From: Zarea fungicola
Taxonomy: Eukaryota; Ascomycota; Sordariomycetes; Hypocreales; Cordycipitaceae
Reading direction: 5' to 3'
Assembly (NCBI GenBank): GCA_900169235.1
Contig: FWCC01000159.1
Span: forward strand, 23,143-87,142
Length of the DNA stretch: 64,000 nucleotides
The translations under genes and the position numbers were made by a program. Below the pieces are notes generated by a model that was not told the origin of the DNA, did not search any database, and was given only the letters and a program-made list of their open reading frames with translations. Below are positions 34,319-46,090 of this stretch, piece by piece. Position 1 is the stretch's first letter, and each line of letters begins with the position of its first letter.

Positions 34319-35313
34319 ATGCCTCTTCCTTCTGATCAAGCCGCCGTCGCGACTGGCCAGCAGCTGCTGGACACTATTAAGGGAATATTTGGACCTCATC
34401 CTGGTTTCAGGCCTGGTATGTGAACCCTTCTTCCCCAACCCGCCGCCAGCAGCTAGCCACTAATACGGTTAATGTTGTCATAGTGCACGCCAAAGGCGTC
34501 TTGCTGCAGGGAACCTTTTCGCCTACAGCGGAGGCTGGCACGCTCTCAACTGCACCTCACTTCCATCGCCAGTCTACCCCAGTTTTTGCCAGATTCTCCA
34601 GCTTTACTGGCCTTCCTGAGATACCCGACAATGACCCTCACGCCAACCCCCGTGGCTTCGCCTTGCGATTCATGCTGGAGGAGTCGCCACGCCGCGTCCA
34701 TACCGACATTGTCACCCACTCCACGCCATTCTTCCCAGCCAAGGACGGCAAAGATGCCGTGGGTTTCTTCTCTTCGCTTGCCAACGGCACAGTCGCCGAC
34801 TTTGTCGCCTCTCACCCCGCCGCCAAGGCCTTTGTTGAAGCGCCAAAGCCCGCGCCAGTGAGCTTTGCCACCGAGAAGTTCTACGGCGTCAACGCCTTCA
34901 AGCTGGTCAACAAGGACGGCAAGGAAACTTTTATTCGCTATCGCATCGTTCCCAGAGCAGGCGAGGCGCATGTGGACGACGCCGAGCTCAAAACCCTCGG
35001 TGTCAATTACGCATTCGACTCTGTCCCGGAGCTTGTAGAGAAGGGCCCCATTGAGTTTGACATTGTCGTCCAGGTCGCCGACCCCAGCGATGTCACTGAC
35101 GACTGCACTGTTCAGTGGCCAGAGGATCGCAAGCTGGTCACGCTGGGCACCGTCTCGCTCAGCTCTGTGACGCCGGGAAATCCGGCCGAGCAGAAGAAGA
35201 TTATTTTTGACCCGGTTCCACGGGTTGAGGGCATTGAGCCATCTGCCGACCCGCTCATTGACATTCGCGCCGCCATTTATTTGACGAGCGGTAAAGAGCG
35301 CCGTGCAGCTTAA
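34319..35313 (+). CDS. small catalase-like heme protein (SrpA type)
   Basis: Two exons (34319-34415, 34484-35313; G|GTATGT...CATAG, phase 1) encode 308 residues. This is about half of a classical catalase and fits the stand-alone catalase-core proteins called SrpA-like. The distal heme histidine is His34 in VHAKGV, the FARFSSFTGLPEIPDNDPHANPRGFALRF segment forms the distal strand, and the probable proximal Tyr298 lies in RAAIY near the C-terminus. The flexible flavodoxin-like and NADPH-binding parts of large catalases are absent. Members of this group act as peroxidases using hydrogen or organic peroxides rather than as fast catalases. No signal peptide or peroxisomal tripeptide is visible (the end is RRAA), so cytosolic action is likely. 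Confidence 0.88.
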
Positions 35314-35929
35314 GCTGCTGGGCTGTGACAAGGGGATTGTGCTTGGAAATTGTAGTCATGCTCATGATTCTAAAAGATTGTCTGGCCATGTTAGTGTATT
35401 TAGTTTCATTCAATTAAATGATTAAGCACTATGATATATTACTTGATGATGTGTGTTCCATCATATTCTTCTGCAAAGGGCAGGCCTCTTCTGTAGGCAC
35501 CTGCGGTATCGTTCCAGAGGTGGTGAGCCCCGAGGCAATGTTCAAATCGTGAGCCAGCCTCGATTGAACACAGACAGCCATTCTCACTAGATGAATATTC
35601 AAGTAATACGCAAAGACAAGGCAGCTAATACTTCGCTTCTCGGCAAGGCCATTCCGTGACAACCGATTAAGAACTGGTCATCAGTTGCACCTGGGAGATA
35701 CCCCAGATCAAAAGTTGACAGCGATTTGGCCCATACTCCATTTTCGGTCAGGGTGTAGCAGAAAACTCGTCTGCGCATTTATATATCTACTTGCTATTAC
35801 ATATCTTGCAACAAAAGAACAAAAATATTGAAATCTGCCCGAGTATTCCGAGTAAAGCACCACCGTCCGGTGAAGATTAAACCGATCAAAAAACTGACAC
35901 TCGCTCATGTGTGACAGCCAGGCTCGGCT
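35314..35929. other. intergenic spacer between convergent genes
   Basis: About 0.6 kb between the small catalase and the minus-strand alcohol dehydrogenase. AT-rich with no coding signal. Confidence 0.5.
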
Positions 35930-37066
35930 TCATTCAACCACCAACACTCCGCGGTATCTCATATTGCCGTCGCGCAATGTCTGCAAGGCCGTGGTTACTC
36001 CACTAGATGACAGGGGAAATTTTTGAATCTGGGGTTTGATACCGTGCTTCGCCGCAAAATCGAACATGGCCCTGGTGCTATCAATTCCTGCCGAATTTGA
36101 GCCAATAACACGGAGCCTTCCAAGAAGCATGTCAAGTGGCGAAAGTGGTAAAGTCTCTGTGCTGACAGTCAGTGGGAAGACCTGGGCACCGGGGGCCAAG
36201 GTTGGGAGGTAGCTTAAAAGAAAGTCAGCCGGATGAAGTTACCAGAGGATGATGCGATAGTTATAGCTAGCACTTACATGGACAATTGGGGCAGCGCATT
36301 CGCAGTCAGTAAGAGCGCATCGAGCTTGGCGACTGCCTCAAACTTTGTCACGCCGCTTGTGACATGGACCTCGGTTGCTCCAAACTTGATTGCATCTTGG
36401 GTTTTGGATTCCGTGGATGTGAAAACCACCGCCTCGAGTCCAAGTTTGGCGGCGAACTGGATGGCCAAATGGCCAAGCCCGCCAACACCGATGATGCCTA
36501 CACGGTCGCCGGGCTTCAGGCCGGAGGCATACAATGGATCCCACACGGTAGCGCCTCCGCACAGCAGGGGGCCAGCGTGCTCAGAAGCGATCTCGTCGGG
36601 AATTTTGAAGAGAGCAGACACGTCCCAGGCAACTGCAGTGCCAAAACCGCCCTGGTCCGGATTCGAGTTTCCGAAGCACTGGTAGTCATCGCATAGCGTC
36701 TGTCGGCCTAGGTTTATTTTCGTGAGCACACTAGGCGCGACATTTTTGTATAAATCATGGTTGGGTGTTGTTACCTGTCACGCAGGCCTTGCAGTGGCCG
36801 CAGAATTTATTGTACCAGCCCATCCCGACTCGATCGCCCACTTTGAAATCGGACAGGCTGTGAACAGAGGATCCAACCTCGGTAATGATGCCAACAGATT
36901 CGTGTCCGAGACCCTTGTCGCCATGGCGGTAGAGCCCGTCTGTACCACAGACTCCGCAGTGTGATATCTTCACGAGCGCCTCCGTCGGGCCGGCCTCGCG
37001 GTGGCCGGTTGACTCGACAATATCTCCGTTCTTCGAGCCCTTGAATACTTTGAAGTCAACACCCAT
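35930..37066 (-). CDS. zinc-dependent alcohol dehydrogenase
   Basis: Three exons on the minus strand (37066-36775, 36707-36278, 36212-35930) encode 334 residues. It is a classic zinc MDR enzyme: catalytic zinc site Cys40 in SHCGVCGTD with His55-Glu56 in GLGHESVG, and a structural zinc lobe of Cys89, Cys92, Cys95 and Cys103 (the intron falls between the third and fourth). The Rossmann turn GIIGVGGLGHLAIQFAAKLG follows. The domain order and the DDYQCFGNSNPDQGGFG stretch resemble fungal cinnamyl-alcohol/NADP-type alcohol dehydrogenases. It should interconvert alcohols and aldehydes in the cytosol. The second intron lacks strong consensus at its 3' end (TTTTAAG) but keeps the frame. It is convergent with the catalase gene. 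Confidence 0.9.
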
Positions 37067-37740
37067 TATGACGGATTTATATAGTAAAATCAGGGTAATT
37101 CTGAGATGCTAGGGTTCTCTGCTCCAAGTACTGAGTAGTAGCTTGGTTTATTTACTTGTTCGAATGGAGAGATCCTGCCATCATTTATACATCTTGATGG
37201 TTTAGACCTTGTCTTGGAAAGAACCAAATCGAAGTAAGAAGTATTACATATGTCGACTTGTCGCGTTTAAATCAGATCGTAATAACCAAGTTCCTCCACT
37301 TTAGACCGCACTGATCCATTTCTGAGCGCATCTCTGATATCTGCCACACATTGATCGCGTCTCGGGTGTGTCGGGTGGAGGTGGTATTCCACACAAGCCC
37401 GCAGGTAGACGTTACAACCCCACACATGCCCGCAGCATACGTACTAATGCACCTGCTCGTATGTTTAATAATCATCGGAGCGCTGACGGGGATAACATTC
37501 CGACTGGATCAATTCCGTCCGAGCTGACCTTTATCAATCATGGGTGGTTTCAATTCCTCGCTCGACTTGTCGTCTAGCAGCTAGAAGAGTCCTAGCAAAA
37601 TGGCACCATGTCACTACACACTACCGAAGAGTATTACAAATACCGAAAAAAGACTTGGAATCAATGGTAAAATATTTAGAATGCATTTGGAACCGCTTTG
37701 TAATCTTCCAGAAACAATTCACCCAGTCATTATTTGCGCC
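37067..37740. other. intergenic spacer, no gene seen
   Basis: About 0.67 kb between two minus-strand genes (regulator 3' end to dehydrogenase 5' end), so it contains the dehydrogenase promoter. A TATATAAA stretch lies only about 15 bases before the dehydrogenase ATG, too close to act as a normal TATA box for that start. Confidence 0.45.
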
Positions 37741-38832
37741 TCATTCCTCCCGACGCTGATTTTGAAGCAACGTACCGCAGTCTAATCCACTGCACCCTGC
37801 AAAAACAAGCCTCTCGAAGCTGTCAAGTTCTCGTATCGCCGGTTTGGCTATCAAAACGGTTCTGAAATCTTCATAGGTCGTAAGCTGATCAAGGTCCGAA
37901 TACTGCAAGTAGATTTCCCGAGATGACCAGGATCCAATCATTGTAGACATTGGCAGCATTTTAATCGCCCTCGTCTCTGTACATATGCCGCTCCTAAATG
38001 TGCCATAAAGCGTGTAGAGCTTGAAGGCAACGACGACGGTTCGGCGGATGCTTTCCATGAGAACCCAGACTTCCCAACTCGGGCGCAAAGAGGAAAGCTC
38101 CGTATTCATCCGCTGGAGAAGCCGCAAGCCATAGGATCTAATTAGATATTCCTGTCGTTCTGCTGTAACCCTCTCTTCTAGGCCGCCATGAAAGAAACGT
38201 ATGATTTGATAAAGCACTGCTGCCTGCAGCTTGGCCAGGTCCTCGAGCAGCGTGCTGGTCGGAGTCAAGACAAGCCACTCCGAGATCTCTGTATCCATTA
38301 TTTTGAACATCATTTCCTGGAGACCCTCGCGCGCTGAGGTGACTGCGCTGCACATGGCAAAGGCAGTCCGTAGCGGGGGAGATGTTACGGCAGAAAATAA
38401 TCCCTTGTGTATGAACATTGTGCCAGATTGACTCGCAAACGCACGCGGACAGCTGCGGATCTCCTCAAAGACCCAGTGAACATCTACCGTGCATCCGGAT
38501 ACGGGCTCTAGACCTCCCCGTAGCCGAAGTGCCCTTGAGGGCCTTGCGGGACGCAATTCGGCTCGTCGCCTGACAAGCCAGTCACGGCGCGGCTGGTGCA
38601 GCAGCTCAAACCCAGCAGATCGCTCCCCGGACAAGCCCACTACTTTCCCTGCAGACGATTGAACGTCTGCTGCAACTGAAAACGTGGCTGCGGATCCCTC
38701 TGGCATATGCGGGGGGTAAACATAGTGGCAAGACTTTCTGTTCCGTTGGCATCGGCTGCAGATTGGGTATGTAAGGTCGCATTTTCGGCGCCCTCGGAAG
38801 CACCCGTCGCATGACTGCCGGCGAATGGACAT
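37741..38832 (-). CDS. Zn(II)2Cys6 transcription factor
   Basis: An intronless minus-strand frame of 363 residues from the ATG at 38832; the frame is open for 132 bases further upstream but without an ATG. The cluster is at the very N-terminus: Cys 8, 11, 18, 25, 28 and 35 (SCDGCFRGRRKC...CSRCQRNRKSC), directly followed by HYVYPPHMPEG. The remaining domain (EEIRSCPRAFASQSGTMFIHKGLF; LAKLQAAVLYQIIRFFHGG; WVLMESIRRTVVVAFKLYTLYG) matches the C-terminal half of a group of short fungal regulators with a conserved Trp/Glu/Ser-x-x-Arg-Arg motif. The regulator at 54102-55430 shares this layout. Its position upstream of the dehydrogenase gene on the same strand could imply local control; there is no direct evidence. 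Confidence 0.87.
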   Translation of the reverse strand: MSIRRQSCDGCFRGRRKCDLTYPICSRCQRNRKSCHYVYPPHMPEGSAATFSVAADVQSSAGKVVGLSGERSAGFELLHQPRRDWLVRRRAELRPARPSRALRLRGGLEPVSGCTVDVHWVFEEIRSCPRAFASQSGTMFIHKGLFSAVTSPPLRTAFAMCSAVTSAREGLQEMMFKIMDTEISEWLVLTPTSTLLEDLAKLQAAVLYQIIRFFHGGLEERVTAERQEYLIRSYGLRLLQRMNTELSSLRPSWEVWVLMESIRRTVVVAFKLYTLYGTFRSGICTETRAIKMLPMSTMIGSWSSREIYLQYSDLDQLTTYEDFRTVLIAKPAIRELDSFERLVFAGCSGLDCGTLLQNQRREE

Positions 38833-40722
38833 GATGGATTGCTTTGCAGGCTCGGCCACATATACGAGAGTGATCAATTGATCGACGAAGAGCGTACGTG
38901 TAAGTTTGGATAGCAGCTGATGTTCAAGACCATCTAAAATTTGTTGATAAGAAAGTCCTGGCACGAAATAAGCGCTGTTGGGTTGATTTGTCAGCTCTCA
39001 AAGTTGCAGCACTTCCGTTGCACCAAAAAATAACAAGTGACCGGGCATTGGTCAAACTGTCGTTCGGGAAATCATGACAGCCTTTTCAAGCCGCTTGTAC
39101 TTGTTGGACATTGGACAATAGCGGCATCCTATCATCTGTAGTAAATTTAACTTGCAGATGCTTCGCTCTACTTAATTTTAGCCGGGTTAAGCTGTAAGAA
39201 CTTGTTCGACAGGACACTAATACAAGAGCAATTCCAGTTTCTAGAGATGCAGACCTAGCTACGCCAAGGTATCCCTGTAGTTGTGTAGTTTGCTGTAGCG
39301 GCTACCAAAATACGCTATAACTAGCTGCATCGACGCCCCAGTAAGTAGCATATCTGGCCCATTCAGTAACTAAATTTATAACGTCACGCAACGCCACGAC
39401 AGGAATACTGAAGGAGATACTCCACACACTGAGGGCGATAGCGATGGCCGATCCGTGGCTGGAGTCCAAATTCAATTGCGGCTAGATGTTGTTGTCGCAG
39501 CAGCATTAGCCTCAGCTGGTTTAGCTAGTTTGTAGGTAAGATAGAGCTTGAAGTGTGAGACCCTGCAGAAAGCATTTTAAAAGACAGATTGGCTAACTAA
39601 CTAACAGATGCAGATGGCCCAACTTTACCCAGTACTGCTGATGTGGCATATCTGCCGCGATACAATCAGGAATCGGCAGTTGAGGCCTGCAGGTACGCAG
39701 TTTAGTGTTGCCAAGATGCAGGGGTATTGGCCGGCCCCTGCATAAGCTTGCTCCGCAGCTCGGCGAGTTAGTTGCACTCTCATAGCGCCGTTATTACTGG
39801 CCATGGCTAGCATATTTTAGAATAACCTGCCTTTCCTCGTTGACTGGAGTGAGGTACCTTTCGATGAAGTTGGCCAGATTGGATCAGTAACGTTGCTGCT
39901 ATCAAGATAGGGGGGTGGAGGCTTGGCTGTAAATATTGTCGCTGCTGACATCCAACTTGAGATAGTTGGCCGTCCCACCGATCCCGGCTTGGTCGGCTAC
40001 ACCGAGGACCAACTATTGAGAATGTATAGTTGAACATATATTAGACTCTGGGGTATCCCGGCTATAGTTACGCATTGACATGTAATTTCTTGTTTCTTAG
40101 TTGCTTCTGCTTTTAGGTGCCCTGCAGAGTGGCTTACCTAGTGTGCCCTGGTCCGTGACAGAGCAAAGAGCCGTCGGAACTTAATCGAATAACTAGCTCG
40201 AGGCCCGCACAGCAACAAAAATCAACCAGGAAGGAGGACGGTACACTGGCAGGATGGTAACCTTGACACGCAGGACGTGGACGAATGACAAGCTCTGGCC
40301 GTTCCCACGTGTAATTGCTTTCAGTAATTGAAATCTTTAAATATGAAGTGTGACAGCAACTGAGATTTTAAAAAACAACGGATGTAAATATTAATAAGCA
40401 ATAGTTCGATAAGTCACCACCTTGTGCTACGACAGGTCAGAACCGTATAATCCCAAAACCAGGGATTTTCGGCATTGCCTGACAGACCCATAAATACTAG
40501 CTGTAATTCGACACAATGGCAGGTTTTTTTAATTGCGTTCGCCATAAGGAAAGTCTGTAAACGTGTACTGTTGCTCTATAAAGCTAAGTATTGAATTCTA
40601 TGTACAAGTTCTCAATGTTATATACTTTGATGCTCTACACATCAACAAACAGCTATTTACAAGTGTAACTAATATATCTACCAAGAAGTTGCTAATTGCT
40701 AGACGGCATCCAGAGTAGCCAA
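38833..40722. other. intergenic spacer, AT-rich, no gene seen
   Basis: About 1.9 kb between the regulator start and the 3' end of the CBM18-RlpA gene. Short fragments rich in taactaac and gctagt patterns suggest old, mutated repeats, but no transposon can be named. Confidence 0.4.
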
Positions 40723-41301
40723 TTAAATGTCAAAACTCATGCCATGGATAACGGTACCGTCATTGTCGTGTCCACCAAAGGCAGTCCAAAGATCAAGGCA
40801 CATATCGATGGAATTGTCGCTGCTCAGGTTGCGATCAGCCACGACACCAGTACGAGAGACACCATTCTTGGTGATGGTGATTGTCTTGCCACAGAGTGAG
40901 TTGTGCTGGGCAGCGCCGTACTGGTCAAAGAATCCAGCGGGCATAGCAACAAAGGAGGCGTTGGGATCCACGTTTTGGAAGTAGGTGCTAATCCCACAGG
41001 CACCAAAGTCACGCAAGATGCGATGGCATTCGTTGGCATCGCCAAAGCGGTAGATGGAGCCGTTGGCGTTGTCAACGTGGATGCCGCTGCCACCGCCGCC
41101 AGATGGTGGTGGAGGCGGAGGGCTGGAGCTACCACAGTACTCGGGCCCAGTGCCGCAGTATCCGTACTGAGAGCAACATTGGCCAGACGCGCAGTTGCTA
41201 TTGCTGGTGCATTCACCGTCACGCCTGAAAAGTTGTGGCGAGGCGGCAGCAATGGTCGAAGCCATGGACAAGACCAAGAGACCAAGAGTAGATTGCTTCA
41301 T
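40723..41301 (-). CDS. secreted chitin-binding (CBM18) + RlpA/expansin-like protein
   Basis: A single minus-strand exon of 192 residues. The signal peptide covers residues 1-20 with a possible Kex2 site Arg26-Arg27. Residues 30-57 form a hevein-type chitin-binding module ([20 protein letters not shown], Cys 31, 37, 42, 43, 49, 56). A Pro6-Ser-Gly-rich linker (58-73) leads to an RlpA-like double-psi beta-barrel. That barrel has [13 protein letters not shown], the [18 protein letters not shown] strand, VVADRNLSS, the [14 protein letters not shown] segment with its conserved Asp, and a final IHGMSFDI strand. Such small extracellular proteins loosen or bind walls, or inhibit proteases, without known hydrolytic activity. 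Linking the barrel to a chitin-binding module would anchor it to fungal or insect chitin. A TATAAATA box lies upstream. Confidence 0.92.
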   Translation of the reverse strand: MKQSTLGLLVLSMASTIAAASPQLFRRDGECTSNSNCASGQCCSQYGYCGTGPEYCGSSSPPPPPPSGGGGSGIHVDNANGSIYRFGDANECHRILRDFGACGISTYFQNVDPNASFVAMPAGFFDQYGAAQHNSLCGKTITITKNGVSRTGVVADRNLSSDNSIDMCLDLWTAFGGHDNDGTVIHGMSFDI

Positions 41302-41424
41302 TGTAACTTGAAGTTTGGTATAAGAGAAGAGATTCAAAATATTGAATGAGAGAGCAGTTGCACTGATTGTTTGTATGTTATTCGAATAAAATATATTTGG
41401 CTTGCATGGGAGGAGAAAGAAACC

Positions 41425-41432
41425 TATTTATA
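41425..41432 (-). promoter_or_regulatory. TATA box of CBM18-RlpA gene
   Basis: TATAAATA on the minus strand, about 125 bases upstream of the ATG at 41301. Confidence 0.5.
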
Positions 41433-41989
41433 CTATTCATATACACCGTCGCGTGTAAGTGTAAGTCAAACGCAAGAGGTCTTTTTGAGGCCTATGTGTT
41501 CGGCAATCTCCGTTTTGTGGCTTGTCATCTGACCCAGGAAAGTAAGCTCCCTTTCATTGTAATGCTACCTTGGCCAAGGATGCCACTCTTTCGGACAGAA
41601 AACGTTCTGGAGCGAGGTTTGGCAACCGGTCTTGTTGCATTGCTTGCTTGCTCTCAGTAACCAGTGGCAGAGAGTGGGCCAGAGAACCCTTGTGAGCAGT
41701 GATGGGTTATAGAAAACTAGCGCGACGTTAACGAATTGCCTACTTCTAGCGACAACGCACTGGCCACACATGAATAACGAAAACGTGGCACGTTGTATTG
41801 GTTGAGCATCTTATTAGGCCCAATGTATTTACGTAGAGCATTCTATCTAGATCATAAAGGAAGGATAAGATATATCACGCAATACAATCGATTTGGTGGG
41901 GCCGAGCGGCACATTCGGGTTTCAACCGAGAGCTGCTACTAGTTAACGTTCTGCAATGAAGGTGATCTGTATTGTGCTACCGCGGATTA

Positions 41990-42223
41990 CTACTTTGCCG
42001 TCTCCCTTTCTTTGATCCAAGCGATCAAGAAGTTTGAAATTGATTGTTCTCTGGGCAAAGATTGATCTTCGTTGTAGCTGCTGAAGGGCGTGGCTTCAAC
42101 AAGCAAAGAACCCCAGATCAGATTCAATGACTGATCTGGCAGTGCACACCTAACGAACTCTACCCACCCTTCTTTATCATAGACTTTGCTGATCTGTGGG
42201 TGCCGGACCCTGATGGGAATCAT
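41990..42223 (-). CDS. orphan ORF of 77 residues, doubtful
   Basis: An ATG-to-stop frame beginning MIPIRVRHPQISKVYDKEGW and ending in a basic tail (AWIKERETAK). The residue composition is balanced and protein-like, with Trp at three places and helical stretches. No homologue is recognised and no partner exon was found. It may be a fragment of a decayed gene in a long spacer. Confidence 0.25.
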   Translation of the reverse strand: MIPIRVRHPQISKVYDKEGWVEFVRCALPDQSLNLIWGSLLVEATPFSSYNEDQSLPREQSISNFLIAWIKERETAK

Positions 42224-44437
42224 GTAAGACGAACCCAAATTTCTGGTTTGCCAAGCAGTGTGAACTTCAGATTTCGACTTGTTAAACGTTACATCTTTTG
42301 GTTATCCTCTATATTCCCTTCTTGGTAAATTGAATGAGACGCTAGGCCCCTGCTATAAGCTTGCTGGGGCAAACACCGCTGACTCTTGCCCAATTTCAAC
42401 TAACAGCCGGCGTAGCCCTGAGCGCAACTAACTAGTCCCAGTTTCTCACCGGCTGACGGCCGCAATCAGCGCTGTGGACTCTGTACTCGGCGGTTTAACA
42501 GCTGCCGTGGTTGGTTAAGTTGTACTGATAGGTCACCTGTTTTGGTACCTCTATTAAAACAGGGACACACTTCAGCGCCGATGACAGCAGTGAATAATTA
42601 TGGATGTCTGTCTTGGGGAGCAAACGTAAAGAGCGCAAAACAAATGTAACCCATTCAAGTGGTTCATTGTCGTTACGGATCTTGAAGGTGCTCTAAGCTG
42701 TGGCGGCAACTTCCTCAAGTTAGTAGCTCGGACAGTTGAAATCAACTGCCAGGACATCAGGCCCGAACGCAGTCGACTAAAATTTGGGCTAATGCAATGG
42801 CATTACCTCTCCAGCGATAAAAGAATTCGCATAGGTGAAGAACTAGCTCGAATAGGAAGGTCTAATAACTAGCCAGGGGAAGGCGACAAATTATGAAGTT
42901 AGTTGCACCACAGAATGTCAGCGTTTGACTCGTACGACAGGCATCATTGGCCCGCTACACGTGCAGCCAGGGGCCGCTTTGTATGTATGTACACCACAGG
43001 ACGGCTGGCACCACAAAGGTTCAAAGTCCCACGAAAGTAACACTTGGCTTATCAGTCATACCTAGTAGAACAATAGAGATGAATGTTTACTGCCGTATCT
43101 AGAATGAACGCATGCGCTGGCTCATTCTTTTAGCAACTGACCAATCCGTAAGTGGATAGTAAGACTCCGCTCACTGAGGGCAATTCTTCGAGCCGGTTCG
43201 TCTTGGACCACAGCCGTCTTAAGTGACATAAAGGAAAGCACAGGAATTGACAAGAAGTTCGCTTAAATTCCATATCTAGCGCGATCAGATATTAGTTCAT
43301 CAAATTAAACGTGTCATGGCAGTGGGCTACACTGTCAAAGCTTGCGGCGAGAGCTTATAGTGGTGCGAGACAGTATCTCGATCCACCTCGGTGACTGTAT
43401 GAGCATTCAACGATGCCATATTCTGTCTGATAAAAGATTAGGAAGCTTCTAGCGACTAAACAATGAAATTCCAATATCATGTATATGTGTGTTGCCTGAA
43501 AACAGTCCAGAAATTGTTAGCAAGACGATCTGGACATGGCCATGTATGCTGCCACCTTCTCTGACGAACGCTCTGCAAGCGTCGACTTGAGCTGTGTCAA
43601 CGGCCACAGCAACTCCCAGAACCAATTATCAAGTTCATGTCGGTTATTTTGCGTGGCAGCGAGGTAAGTAGTATGCGACTTCTAAAGCCGGCGGCCTTTG
43701 TGTCATCTTCCAGCCGCAGTCACACAGCTTTGGCATGATGACCGGCATAACTAGTCGTTAGGCCTGAGCCTCTATTCTGCCAGGAGTCTGCCCATGTTTT
43801 AGCGACTGGATTTTCTTCGCCGACATAGCGAATGCGCATGTCTGTTTTCATCTGTCGTGATCAAAGCACGTAAAATAGAGTGAGTGATGTATTTTACGGC
43901 TGTAAAAAAGGACAGCTTTTTTTTGGCAGTATTTGAGAAAATGGGTTGCAACGTGGCCCTTGTTACTGCTCGCGTGGCATTGAATCAGCGCTGCTCCGAG
44001 TCTTGGTACGCTAAAGTTGGAAGCGGCAAAACGAAAAAGAGAGCGCATTCTTTGCTAACTCCTTTCATGTGGCAGGTAAAAGTTAAAAACCACTCACGCT
44101 TGTATAATAATATCAGAATCAATTCGGGGAAACAGGAGGGGAATATTCATTCCCCTGTCAGCCACTGCCAAACGAAAGCATGTAAATTAACTTATCGTGT
44201 TCATGACAACCTGCGACAAGAAAGTATTTTAACTATAAATCAAGCCTGGAAGGTGCATTTCGAATCTTCCTGCTTAGTTCTACTCTCCCATCTCCACTGC
44301 GGTGAATGGTTTCCACATGAGCCAACATATCCTGCAGACAGAGCCGATGTGCTCTGCAAGCCGTGATTAAGATGGCAGCGGTCTGTACTGCCAATCTAAA
44401 AGCCAGCCAATCCACTCTGATGTGGTCTTTTTTTAAT

Positions 44438-45577
44438 TCAATTCTTCGCCCATTCCATGACTCGTTTCGTGTATTTAGATGGTGGCATTCCTGTTAGCCC
44501 CTCTACCACAAAATTAATATGAACGGCATCTTCGTCCACGAAACGATCCACGGAACCGTGGTGGTTACGCTGCCACTGATCAGTCCAAATTATCTTTGAA
44601 GAAAGAGTAGATAAAACAACTTTACCTTTAGCACCTGAAAGAGGGTCTCGGTATCTTCATGAAATAGTTCACGACCTCCAGAAACCATCAAAATATCTCC
44701 TGCAGGCAATTCCTTGTACCAATCCTCATGTAGCACCGAGAGCGGGGTGAACCAAGGATTTACCAACTCAACGTCAGGATCACGGCTAGCCTGCACCATA
44801 TCAACCATCTCCTGCAAATGTTCCAGGCCGATCATATCGCGACCAATATTTTTGCTGGATTTCACAGTGGGTGTTGCCACAATCCAGCCAGGAGAAATTA
44901 GTAGAACCCTGCCAAACTTCTCGCCTTTTGGTATGGATAGCTCAGGAACCTTGGGGTGCGGATGCTCGCAGTGCAAAAGAGCTGCTAGGATCATAGTTGC
45001 TCCAACACTATCGCCGCACAAATCAATCTATAATTAAAGTTTTATCAGCGCCCTAAAATTGATCAAAACAAACAATTTAAAACCTACATCTTGGGTGGCT
45101 CTTTGCGTCATCAGATAGACAAGTAGCTCAACTAACTGACCAAGTTGGCTCGGATATGGTGCGTCAGGGCATTTTTCTAGGCACGCAAGGGTCAAGTTAA
45201 AGCTGGTTCTAGAGGCTGCACAGAGGTACTCACCATAAGCCAGGATAGCCACGGCGAAGGACTCATCATCATCTCCAGCTGCGGCTTCCTGGATGCACTT
45301 AAGAAATGACATGTGAAAGTTTGTTGCAGACATGACAAGCCCGCCGCCATGCACATAGAGGGCAACTTGTTTTGCTGACGGGGAACCGAGCCATAGAACC
45401 GAACCACCTCCGGGGAACTTTTTCTTGGATTGTGGGATGCCGCGCTCCTCGACAAACTTATCATACCGCTCTTCAGTGGAAATAATAAAGCATTACCTAC
45501 ATCATCGAGTTAGGTACGCTGGGTAGGAAAAATAGATGCACCACTGACGCCATTAATTCTTCCTTTGTCATAGACAT
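44438..45577 (-). CDS. alpha/beta hydrolase, HSL-type esterase/lipase
   Basis: Modelled as four minus-strand exons (45577-45518, 45468-45088, 45027-44626, 44593-44438), 332 residues. It belongs to the alpha/beta-hydrolase-3 (hormone-sensitive-lipase-like) family. The oxyanion motif HGGG is at 60-63, the nucleophile Ser154 in GDSVG, the expected acid in the SGGRELFHED region, and His306 in DAVHINF. The family includes esterases and lactonases of secondary metabolism and detoxification. The N-terminal exon is uncertain. The reading frame before TEERYDKF meets a stop, and only a short 49-nt intron (45517-45469) links the upstream ATG in frame; a frameshift here is the alternative. It is divergent from the Zn2Cys6 gene at 46091, with 513 bases between the two starts. 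Confidence 0.75.
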
Positions 45578-46090
45578 GGTGGATGGTCAAGAGTTGATTG
45601 AAATCGTGTGAGAGATTATGAAGAAGGTGAGAAGAGATCTTGACTGTGACTGCCTCATTCTATTTGAGAAGTGGAATGTAATATATAGACCATTGCATCT
45701 GTACGTGAATTATTCATTATGCACCCGTCTTATGTCTCTGGCTCACAGCGACAGGTAGACATTTGCTTGATGTGATGTGAAGGACCCCACAGTTGAATGT
45801 CTTTTCGCCGTTACTTCCATTTCTGGACTAATGGCGCGCTTGATGAACCTTTCGAATCTTAAGCTTTCTCTGATTCAGCAAGTTCCAAATGTGTCTTCAC
45901 CGCACTTCTCACACTCCAACCTCGTGGTGACTTCCTCTTCAAAAAAAAAAAAATCTCCTTCCTGCAGCCCGCGGAACGACTGTCGGCATTCGGAGAGACA
46001 CTTATGATATATACTTTGCCGTTCCTAACACTGCAGCTACCAACTGCATAAAGTCCGTTCATCCGCGGTGCAAGGATTACCTTTACACCG
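45578..46090. other. shared promoter of divergent hydrolase and regulator genes
   Basis: This 513-base spacer lies between two start codons pointing outward. A TATATA stretch near 45682 suits the minus-strand hydrolase. A run of 12-13 A residues near 45937-45950 lies on the regulator side. A common control region is plausible. Confidence 0.45.

Larger units (their letters stand above)
41302..44437. other. long intergenic spacer, possible gene remnants
   Basis: Over 3 kb between two minus-strand genes. Apart from the promoter of the CBM18-RlpA gene at the left end and one 77-codon minus-strand frame (41990-42223, listed separately), no coding signal is visible. Composition is moderately AT-rich with many TAG/TAA-interrupted stretches in all frames, as in old decayed repeats. 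Confidence 0.45.

Noticed and set aside
34546..35331. 261-codon minus-strand open frame opposite the small catalase gene
   Set aside because: It is antisense to a clear catalase-core protein and has no family features of its own.
37075..37085. TATATAAA as a promoter element for the alcohol dehydrogenase
   Set aside because: It lies only about 15 bases from the ATG; a transcript starting at a normal distance from it would lack the start codon.
43884..44366. 160-codon plus-strand frame in the long spacer
   Set aside because: There are no recognisable motifs and codon use is random-like; it is probably chance.
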